From contig DATIHQ010000055.1 in assembly GCA_035480535.1 (NCBI GenBank), positions 1-26,328 on the forward strand: DNA of 26,328 nucleotides, written 5' to 3'. Origin of the DNA: DATIHQ01 sp035480535. Its GTDB lineage: Bacteria > Chlamydiota > Chlamydiia > Chlamydiales > SM23-39. Under the pieces are notes generated by a model. That model was not told the DNA's origin, ran no database searches, and worked only from the letters and a program-made list of their open reading frames with translations. Position numbers and translations under genes: made by a program. Below, piece by piece: positions 7,149 to 13,153 of this stretch; the first letter of the stretch is position 1; each line of letters opens with the position of its first letter.

Positions 7149-7316
7149 TCAATTGGGACCTTGGCCAGATCCCCCGACCATTGGCAACCCGCTGCCATAA
7201 TTGGGCACTACATGGGGGTTATTGGTAATGGGGACGGTTCTTAGATCGTCGTCATCGCTATAGGTCTGAAAACAACCTGCTAGAGCTAAAAGAGCGAGAA
7301 ATAGACATCTTTTCAT
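7149..7316 (-). CDS. Small lipoprotein (55 residues)
   Basis: A short gene encoding a typical lipoprotein precursor. It has Lys-Arg at the N-terminus, a hydrophobic stretch LFLALLALAG, and a lipobox LALAGC with Cys about 15. The predicted mature part has about 40 residues. It begins FQTYSDDDDLRTVP, then NNPHVVPNYGSG, and ends in a Gly-rich tail. Two ATGs lie in tandem (7319 and 7316). The GAGGTG ribosome-binding site is better spaced for the second. The mature part is acidic near the lipid anchor (four Asp in a row) and has no domain I can name. It lies 81 bases after the CPBP gene and 193 bases before pdhA on the same strand, with palindrome A between. Confidence 0.8.
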   Translation of the reverse strand: MKRCLFLALLALAGCFQTYSDDDDLRTVPITNNPHVVPNYGSGLPMVGGSGQGPN

Positions 7317-7400
7317 CATTCACCTCAAAAAACAGCTCCCAGAATACCTAAAGGGGGAGAAATTTTGAAGAGTTTCTTGAGGCCTTTGAGCCGGTAATAA

Positions 7401-8408
7401 TCAAAGACTAAAGAGATCTCTAGAGAAAGTATGGGCTGCAATGTACGCCGTTGCCACCACATTATTTGTCATATGGGAAACGAGTGGGACAACCAAACTT
7501 CCGGTAGTTTGATACAATATCGAAAGTCTAGGGAAGAGAAGAATGTTCATGCATTGCAGCAGAGGATTCCCTGGGTTTAGCCAATGCACTGCCGCAAATA
7601 GATCATTCGATAGCAACACTTTAAAAACAGGAGAACCGGGAATACACTCCTGGATATAACCTCGGAAAGACATTTCTTCCAGGGCGGGGCCCGCAACTAT
7701 GGCCTCAAAATTTGTCGCCGATCTTGAAGCACTTGTTGCATGAAAGAAAAGATTGCCAATTTTAGCAATAGAGGAGAAAAGGACCACTGATTCAACCATC
7801 CCTACGATCCCGCTAATAAATCCTTTTTTTATTTGCTCTCCCAATGTGAGTTTGTCATTTTCCTGCCTTTCCCATTCTAATCTTTTATTATCCAGCGCAT
7901 GAAGAAGTGTCCCATGAGTTATAAAGTCATAGATCGGCGCAGGAGTCCTCTCGATTCGATCCCTAAAGATTGGATCAAAGTCCCTCGCCAGAGTCTTCTC
8001 CTTCTTATAGGAACCTAGGGCTAAGAATATGTTTCTAAGCAGATATCCTGAAGACATCCCCGCAATAGCGCCTATTATGACAGAAGGAACAATATCAGTT
8101 GCTAGAACAGAAGAGACGCTCTCTATTGCTTTTTGACAGAGGGTAGGATCGGGTGTTTTGGAAAAGAATCGACCTAACATTTGAGAGCCGAGGAAGATGG
8201 GAATTGCGGGGGCGGCGCAAGCTTCGGCTATATATGCCGAAACTGCAGGAATAGCATAAGCACCCAGAGCCACAGCAGCGGCCGCGCCGACGGCTGCTTT
8301 AATGGGATGATTTTTTACAAATTGCTTCGCCTGAGAAAACTTTGGGCCGCAGCTGCTAATAGCATGAATTAAAAATGTCATAATAAATAGTATTATATAT
8401 AAAAACAT
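7401..8408 (-). CDS. CPBP-family intramembrane metalloprotease (CAAX protease/Abi-like)
   Basis: A 335-residue membrane protein with about six to eight hydrophobic segments. One lies at the N-terminus (1-18), one at 38-60, one at 100-133, with others after 195. The three CPBP motifs are in order: EEMSFRG (Glu244, Glu245, Arg249), FAAVH (Phe271, His275) and HMTNN (His312, Asn316). These residues form the metal site of Rce1-like proteases, which cleave prenylated or other substrates within the membrane. Bacterial relatives serve in bacteriocin immunity, protein maturation and, in some cases, virulence. The substrate is unknown. No clear ribosome-binding site precedes the ATG at 8408; a Met at residue 10 is the alternative start. 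The upstream region is very AT-rich. Confidence 0.85.
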   Translation of the reverse strand: MFLYIILFIMTFLIHAISSCGPKFSQAKQFVKNHPIKAAVGAAAAVALGAYAIPAVSAYIAEACAAPAIPIFLGSQMLGRFFSKTPDPTLCQKAIESVSSVLATDIVPSVIIGAIAGMSSGYLLRNIFLALGSYKKEKTLARDFDPIFRDRIERTPAPIYDFITHGTLLHALDNKRLEWERQENDKLTLGEQIKKGFISGIVGMVESVVLFSSIAKIGNLFFHATSASRSATNFEAIVAGPALEEMSFRGYIQECIPGSPVFKVLLSNDLFAAVHWLNPGNPLLQCMNILLFPRLSILYQTTGSLVVPLVSHMTNNVVATAYIAAHTFSRDLFSL

Positions 8409-8456
8409 AATAATTTTATATATTAAAGTATTAATTATGCTATTAGTAATAATAAT

Positions 8457-8648
8457 TTGAGAACGGTGCCCCTAAGATCCCTGCAAAGTCTTCTTGCCGA
8501 AGACAAGATCAACGATGGAAACGATATAACGATTGAACGATAGGAATTTTTTATTTTTTTCATCGTTATATCGTTATATCGTTTCCATCGTTGTGCTCTG
8601 TTGTAGCCATAATGGACTTTGCAGGTATCCTGGGTGCCCCATCCTCAA
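8457..8648. mobile_element. MITE-like element with nested inverted repeats
   Basis: The 298-base gap between the divergent CPBP and exonuclease genes is mostly filled by this element. Outer 34-base inverted repeats (8457-8490 against 8615-8648) match at about 27 of 34 positions, sharing CCTGCAAAGTC at their inner ends. Inside, 8510-8533 is a perfect 24-base inverted repeat of 8570-8593, built from ATCGTT/AACGAT units. The loop between is T-rich. No coding sequence and no clear target duplication are present. Its promoter-region location means it could affect both flanking genes. Confidence 0.7.
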
Positions 8649-8706
8649 TCTTTCTTGAGGAAAAAGTCAAAATCCTATTTGATGAAACGACTATTTAGGG
8701 TGAGCT

Positions 8707-9411
8707 ATGGCAGATTTGAGACCTATTTACTACGATACAGAGACAACTGGGGTGAGGGCGGGCAAGGATCGCATCATTGAAATCGCCGCCTTCGATCCCG
8801 TATTGGACCGGAAGTTCTGCACGTTTACCAACCCGGAATGCTCCATCCCCGCGGAGTCGACGGCAATCACGGGCATCACCGATGAAATGGTCGCGGGCAG
8901 CCCCCTGATCAAAGAGGCGCTTTCCCAATTCATGGAGTTTTGCTCGGGCGAAGTCGTCCTGATTGCCCACAATAACGACGCCTTTGACAAGTTATTTTTA
9001 GAGGCAGAGATGGAGCGGGCGGGATTAAAAATGCCAACTTGGATTTTTATCGATAGCCTCAAGTGGTCGAGAAAGTATCGAAGCGATCTTCCCCGCCACA
9101 GCCTTCAATTTTTACGGGAAGCGTATGGAATTGAATCGAATCAGGCCCACCGCGCGCTCGACGATGTGCTTGTTCTTTATCAGATCTTTAGCAAGATGGT
9201 AGACGATCTTTCCATGAAGAAAATCTTGGAGCTTTTAAGCCAGCAGCCGAAAGTCGTTCGAATGCCGTTTGGCAAGCATGCGGGCAAGCCCCTTTCCGAT
9301 ATCCCGAGGGACTATGTGGAATGGCTCTCCAAAAACGGGGCACTGGATAAAAAAGAAAATTCCATCTTACGAGACAACTTCCAAAAACTTGGACTCTTGG
9401 TAGGTTCATGA
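8707..9411 (+). CDS. dnaQ: DnaQ-like 3'-5' exonuclease (DEDDh) with DUF3820 tail
   Basis: A 234-residue protein. Residues 5-165 form an RNase T/DnaQ exonuclease domain. It has YYDTETTG (Asp10, Glu12), AHNNDAFD (His88 to Asp94) and HRALDD (His148, Asp152/153), so the DEDDh catalytic set is complete. Residues about 184-210 (MPFGKHAGKPLSDIPRDYVEWL) match the short DUF3820 module often appended to such exonucleases. It could be a proofreading subunit or a stand-alone repair exonuclease. Chlamydiae carry more than one paralogue, so the symbol is approximate. AGGGTGAG gives a good ribosome-binding site. The last bases overlap the epimerase start (ATGA), so the two are coupled. Confidence 0.9.
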   Translation: MADLRPIYYDTETTGVRAGKDRIIEIAAFDPVLDRKFCTFTNPECSIPAESTAITGITDEMVAGSPLIKEALSQFMEFCSGEVVLIAHNNDAFDKLFLEAEMERAGLKMPTWIFIDSLKWSRKYRSDLPRHSLQFLREAYGIESNQAHRALDDVLVLYQIFSKMVDDLSMKKILELLSQQPKVVRMPFGKHAGKPLSDIPRDYVEWLSKNGALDKKENSILRDNFQKLGLLVGS

Positions 9412-10232
9412 ATATTGCAATCATTGGATGTGGTTACATCGGATCTGAAATCGCGGCTCTTTGGTCCAAAAAAGGGCATCATGTGACGGCGACGACGCGC
9501 AGCCCGGAACGCCTTCCTGAACTCACCAAGGTCGCGCAAAAAGCGCTCGTGCTCAAAGGGAATGATGAAGAGGAGCTAGTTCCCCTTTTGGCTGGCAATG
9601 ATATCATCCTCGTCACAGTAGCTGCTGACAATCCTGAAGTTTATGAAAGCGCCTATCTTCATACAGCGCAGCTCTTTCGCCATCTCGCCCTTGAAATGGA
9701 TTTGCCGCTCCATCTCATTTACACAAGCAGCACCTCTGTCTATGGCGATCACCATGGACTTTGGGTCGATGAAACAAGCGATTTACATGCGAAAGCAGAG
9801 CAAGCCCGCCTTCTTACAGAAGCTGAAAAAATGTATCTTTCCCTCCAAGATCTGGGCTGGCATGTGTGCATTCTTCGCCTGGCAGAAATTTATGGCCCGG
9901 GCCGCGAGCTCTCGAAGCGGGTTCACCAGCTCGAGGGGCATACCCTTCCAGGCACTGGCGAACACTACACAAATATGATTCACAAGAACGATTGCATTTC
10001 AGCGATTGATTATGCTCTTCGCCATCACCTCGAAGGGATCTTCAATGTGGCGGATGACGATCATCCCACTCGAAAAGAACTCTACGATCTCATCTCCCAT
10101 AAATTCAGACTCCCCAAAGTAAAGTGGGATCCCTCTCTCACCTCTCTTCATAGCGGCAATAAGCGGATTTCAAATCATAAGATAAAATCGGAGGGGTTTT
10201 CTTTCCGCCATCACAGCCGAATCCTCGACTAA
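9408..10232 (+). CDS. NAD(P)-dependent epimerase/dehydratase family protein (YeeZ-like)
   Basis: A 274-residue Rossmann-fold protein. The nucleotide-binding motif GCGYIG is at residues 7-12. The sheet continues with DIILVTVAADN, and LIYTSSTSVYG (Tyr112) aligns with the extended-SDR active-site region. The usual YxxxK lysine is not evident, as in YeeZ-type atypical members. The C-terminal half has LRLAEIYGPGR and HKNDCISAIDYAL, then GIFNVADDDHPTRKELYD, typical of nucleoside-sugar epimerase relatives. The substrate is unknown. It overlaps the exonuclease stop by four bases. Its TAA stop is also the left TAA of the adjacent MITE-like element, so the C-terminus may have been set by that insertion. 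Confidence 0.85.
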   Translation: MNIAIIGCGYIGSEIAALWSKKGHHVTATTRSPERLPELTKVAQKALVLKGNDEEELVPLLAGNDIILVTVAADNPEVYESAYLHTAQLFRHLALEMDLPLHLIYTSSTSVYGDHHGLWVDETSDLHAKAEQARLLTEAEKMYLSLQDLGWHVCILRLAEIYGPGRELSKRVHQLEGHTLPGTGEHYTNMIHKNDCISAIDYALRHHLEGIFNVADDDHPTRKELYDLISHKFRLPKVKWDPSLTSLHSGNKRISNHKIKSEGFSFRHHSRILD

Positions 10233-10399
10233 GGGACTGTCTAAGAATAAAGTGAACTGTTTAGCGGTTCTTAGAACGGCTCAGATGTCTGCGGCAATGA
10301 CGAGGCCAATGTTCAAGCAATATAGCCGAGTCACTGCCGTCTGACAGATGAGCTGTTATAATGGCCGCGAAATGGTTCAACTTATTTTTAGACAGTCCC
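10233..10399. mobile_element. 167-bp MITE-like element flanked by TAA
   Basis: Terminal inverted repeats of 25 bases (10233-10257 and 10375-10399) match at 22 of 25 positions, beginning GGGACTGTCTAA. TAA occurs immediately outside both ends (10230-10232 and 10400-10402), consistent with a three-base TNA target duplication as made by several IS5-family groups. The interior is itself an imperfect palindrome (blocks around 10285-10305 and 10335-10353) with no coding capacity. It sits exactly between the stop codons of two convergent genes. A 5-base reading of the duplication (CTAAG) is also possible. Confidence 0.7.
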
Positions 10400-10740
10400 T
10401 AAGGCAATTGGTTGTAATCTCTCAGAGTCGTTAGATCGTGTTCTAGGGCCGCAAAGCTTTCAGGCGTCCCCTTATTCATATATTCTTTGTAGTCGTTTTC
10501 GACCTTCACTTCTTGTTTATAGATCCCTGCTCGCTTCAGCTCTTTCACTGCCGCGCGAATGATCTCTAACTGTTGATCCATAATGACCTTGAGATGACTT
10601 TTTTCCTCTGAGGTCAAACCCTCGCCATTATTATAGCTTCCCAGCGCATTCAGGAATTTAAGAGAGCTTGCATCTACATCTTTATGATATTGCTCAACGG
10701 TAGGTTTTGGAACTTTTTCTCCTTCGCCGACTTTTGTCAT
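10399..10740 (-). CDS. Small helical hypothetical protein
   Basis: A 113-residue, charged and mostly helical protein that I do not recognise. There are no cysteines, no signal peptide and no membrane segment. Residues about 25-75 form a long amphipathic helix region (HLKVIMDQQLEIIRAAVKEL). A further helical part ends in FAALEHDLTTLRDYNQ. Its ATG overlaps the stop of the upstream small gene by four bases (ATGA), so the two are coupled. The TAG stop falls at the edge of the MITE-like element, meaning that the last codons may be insertion-derived. Two small helical partners in tandem would suit a complex or a chaperone pair, but nothing in the sequence proves that. Confidence 0.65.
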   Translation of the reverse strand: MTKVGEGEKVPKPTVEQYHKDVDASSLKFLNALGSYNNGEGLTSEEKSHLKVIMDQQLEIIRAAVKELKRAGIYKQEVKVENDYKEYMNKGTPESFAALEHDLTTLRDYNQLP

Positions 10741-11000
10741 ATTTCTCTTGTTTCCTGCTCTAAGCGCAATGCATGTCGTTTCATCACATCCCCAATTCGA
10801 GGATCATCTGGTTGCTTCATAAAAGCCGTCACATCTTTTTGCAATTGCTTGGCTTCCCTTTCCAGCGGCCCGCCTACCTCTTTGGCCATTTTCATGATCT
10901 TTTCCATTTCCTGCTCAATGTTTTGCATTTTTCCATCGTGCAAGTCCCTGAAAAGCAATCGCAATTGCTTTCCCATCTGGGCATAAAGATCGCCATGCAT
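10737..11000 (-). CDS. Small helical hypothetical protein, coupled to its neighbour
   Basis: An 87-residue Met-, Lys- and Glu-rich helical protein starting MHGDLYAQMG. The start at 11000 is chosen because GGAGAGGAAAGGG precedes it by about six bases. In-frame Mets at 11030 and 11021 have poorly spaced sites, and the frame's first possible start at 11063 is TTG. The segment MQNIEQEMEKIMKMAKEVGG is a strong coiled-coil candidate. A second helix runs from PLEREAKQLQKDV to the end. No known family. It overlaps the next gene by four bases. The GAGCCC palindrome (copy B) lies between it and the large gene upstream. Confidence 0.6.
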   Translation of the reverse strand: MHGDLYAQMGKQLRLLFRDLHDGKMQNIEQEMEKIMKMAKEVGGPLEREAKQLQKDVTAFMKQPDDPRIGDVMKRHALRLEQETREI

Positions 11001-11066
11001 AAACAACCCTTTCCTCTCCATCTCCCACATTCCCCGCTTTTTTGCAAGGGAAGTGTTAGGCAAATA

Positions 11067-11144
11067 CGAGCCCGAGCCCGTGCGCGTACACGATTTGTGG
11101 ACTCAATAAAATCGGGCTCGGGCTCGCACGCGGGCTCGGGCTCG
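11067..11144. repeat. GAGCCC palindromic element, copy B (inverted relative to A)
   Basis: A 78-base element. Its reverse complement matches copy A (7021-7104) over the first 34 bases exactly, then diverges over 11 bases. It then shares CACAAATCG and a GC-rich right arm. Pairing of the outer arms is perfect over about 14 bp (CGAGCCCGAGCCCG with CGGGCTCGGGCTCG). It lies directly after the stop codon of the gene ending at 11146 and ahead of the two small helical genes. Confidence 0.85.
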
Positions 11145-11145
11145 A

Positions 11146-12786
11146 CTAAAGCGCCTTTCTCAAAGTTTCAATGAAAGTTGTGAAAGAAGAAATCTGCTCC
11201 ATTTCTAATTGAGCGATTTCGGGTCTTTTTTGATGGCAAAGTCCCCGCTGCACTAAATGACAGATAAAGTCATTGGCCGATAATTCTTCAGCCATTACTC
11301 GATTGAGCATTTTATAGCCTGCTATCGTCTCTGGATCTTTGAGCGACTCTCCCATTTCCAAAGCCACCTGCAGCCAAGGTTCCTTTTCTTGAAAAAATGT
11401 TTCATCGACCCATTCTCCCTCATCTGCAGGTAGATTATGGAGAAATGCCTTATTCATTCCCCGAAAACAGGTCAATGTCTTCTTGTAAGGCCAAATCCGA
11501 TTTTCGGCCAAAGCCAAGAGATCTTTCATGAAATAACGGGCATGTTCACGCCCATCGTAGAAAAAACCTCTATTTGCCGAAACAACTTCTGAAAACGATT
11601 GATCTCCTCGAACAGCGATAAAATCGCCGCTCATTCCCACTAAAACTTGAAAATCTTCATTTGAAATCCTACCCGGACAGAGCAACCGAACTACTTTTCC
11701 CCTAGGCGCGCACCCAATCGAATGAATCTGCCCCTCAAAATAGACCTCGATCGACTGCACTCCAAAATCTCCCTCGATCACCGCCTCGCCTAACGCATTT
11801 TGTTTTTCCACATGGTCGATGAACCATCCCAAATCGGGCACGCAGATATCGATTCCCTTTTCATCCCCTTCCAATGACTTCAGCAACGCATGAAGATAGA
11901 CTGCCCCTCCCACCCGCGTTGTCAAGTAGGCCAAATAAAATCGCCTCTCTTCTATGAGCCACTCCTTCAAAAGCTCATTTTTCAGCTCGCCGCCCCTTTT
12001 CCCGCCCCTAACCAAAATCCCTTTTTCCAGAAAGTGCAAACCTAACGAGCGATTTCCGCTCTTTGGATGAAACCAGCTCGATTCTAAAAAGCCATATTCC
12101 CCTAAAATCTCCATCCGCGGCATCGCCCTTCTCGACTCAATTTTCCCCATCGCCTCCATCAGTTCCCCCGTCTTTGGATACAACGTGGGCATTTGCAAAA
12201 TCAGATCGCATTCTCTCATCCTCTCCAGCACTTCAAGTGGATCTTCAACTACAATACATCCCTCAACTTTCGGCAATCCTTTCCCCACCACGACCCAATC
12301 CACCTCTAATCCCCCAAGCCGCTCCTCCAAAATCCGTTTCACTTCCAGTCCTGCCATGAAATCGCCAAGGCCATCCTGCATCACCCACGTGAACAAACAA
12401 ACTCTACATCCCTCCACTCCGAACATCTTATACAAGCTAAAGCACGCTTTATCCATTGCCAGCCGCTTCAATCCTTGCAAATTCGTGAAGTTCTTCTTAA
12501 TGTGATTTTCCCCCGGCCGCTCCCTCCTATACACCCTCGGCAACCCCCTATAAATCCTCGGAAAATACTTCAGCAGTCCCAATTCTCCGAATTCCTTCAT
12601 CGAGAGTGATTCCATCAATCTCCTCTCGATCGAACCCACGCCTCCCTCTCCAAACAAATATCCATACCCCTCGATGATTTCGCTTAAAGGGGCCGGCTCA
12701 TCTGCAGCCATCGGTCCTAAATTCTTCCGCAAACCTGGTTCATCTTTTCTAAGGAGTTCGAGCAATTCGCTATAAAACAGAGACAT
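11146..12786 (-). CDS. Large hypothetical protein, possibly GT-B glycosyltransferase-like
   Basis: A 546-residue soluble-looking protein without a family I can name firmly. Residues about 128-200 resemble a Rossmann-type half: CLFTWVMQDGLGDFMAGLEV, a helix, then WVVVGKG and DLILQMPT. A second such half spans about 300-430, with ICVPDLGWFI, IHSIGCAPRG, LLCPGRIS and GDFIAVRGDQSFSEVVSAN, followed by GFFYDGREHARYF. Two Rossmann halves and a late GDQSFSE-type loop are reminiscent of GT-B transferases such as the EarP-like group. This is only a structural guess. No signal peptide is seen and the ATG has no clear ribosome-binding site. It is followed by palindrome B and two small helical genes on the same strand. 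Confidence 0.6.
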   Translation of the reverse strand: MSLFYSELLELLRKDEPGLRKNLGPMAADEPAPLSEIIEGYGYLFGEGGVGSIERRLMESLSMKEFGELGLLKYFPRIYRGLPRVYRRERPGENHIKKNFTNLQGLKRLAMDKACFSLYKMFGVEGCRVCLFTWVMQDGLGDFMAGLEVKRILEERLGGLEVDWVVVGKGLPKVEGCIVVEDPLEVLERMRECDLILQMPTLYPKTGELMEAMGKIESRRAMPRMEILGEYGFLESSWFHPKSGNRSLGLHFLEKGILVRGGKRGGELKNELLKEWLIEERRFYLAYLTTRVGGAVYLHALLKSLEGDEKGIDICVPDLGWFIDHVEKQNALGEAVIEGDFGVQSIEVYFEGQIHSIGCAPRGKVVRLLCPGRISNEDFQVLVGMSGDFIAVRGDQSFSEVVSANRGFFYDGREHARYFMKDLLALAENRIWPYKKTLTCFRGMNKAFLHNLPADEGEWVDETFFQEKEPWLQVALEMGESLKDPETIAGYKMLNRVMAEELSANDFICHLVQRGLCHQKRPEIAQLEMEQISSFTTFIETLRKAL

Positions 12787-12860
12787 TGTGCCGCCGAAAT
12801 GAAAACGAGCTAGCCCTCATATCTCATTCAAAACCACAAAGTCAACACATTTTTTGAGTT

Positions 12861-13135
12861 CCGCCGAAACGGCGGCGGGGGAAGCCCCCGCACCCCCAGA
12901 AGAAATTTTACCACGGAGAGCACGGAGAAGCACGGGCGGGGATGCCCCGCACCCCCAAATAGCAACCGCCGTATGTAGCAGATCGCGGAGGAAAACTAAT
13001 TGTTCTCCGTGGCCTGCCAAATAAGTCTGTTTGTGTTGGGGGTGCGGGGGCCTCCCCCGCCCGTGTCCCTCCGTGCTCTCCGTGGTAAAAAACTGGGGGA
13101 TGCTGGGGGCCTCCCCCGCCCCCGCGAAGCGGCTA
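12861..13135. repeat. Large GC-rich palindromic repeat (CACGGAG family)
   Basis: This fills most of the 367-base gap between the ABC exporter stop (13154) and the gene starting at 12786. The arm 12907-12958 pairs with 13036-13090, both carrying TTTTACCACGGAGAGCACGG and then GGGCGGGG and CCCGCACCCCCAA. Weaker outer arms (about 12861-12905 and 13091-13135) carry GCGGGGG/CCCCC hairpins. The centre (12960-13035) holds a third partial CACGGAG copy. Open frames across it encode Gly-Ala-Ser-Pro-Ala repeats and are not real genes. Repeats of this kind are dispersed in several bacterial genomes; a copy-number scan of the genome would place it. Confidence 0.8.
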
Positions 13136-13153
13136 TTTTTCCCTCTGTGGTGA

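Noticed and set aside
6956..7198. Upstream extension of the pdhA reading frame (81 extra residues)
   Set aside because: The extension translates the GAGCCC palindrome into Ser-Pro and Gly-Leu repeats and overlaps the lipoprotein gene. The ATG at 6955 has a good ribosome-binding site and gives a normal E1-alpha N-terminus.
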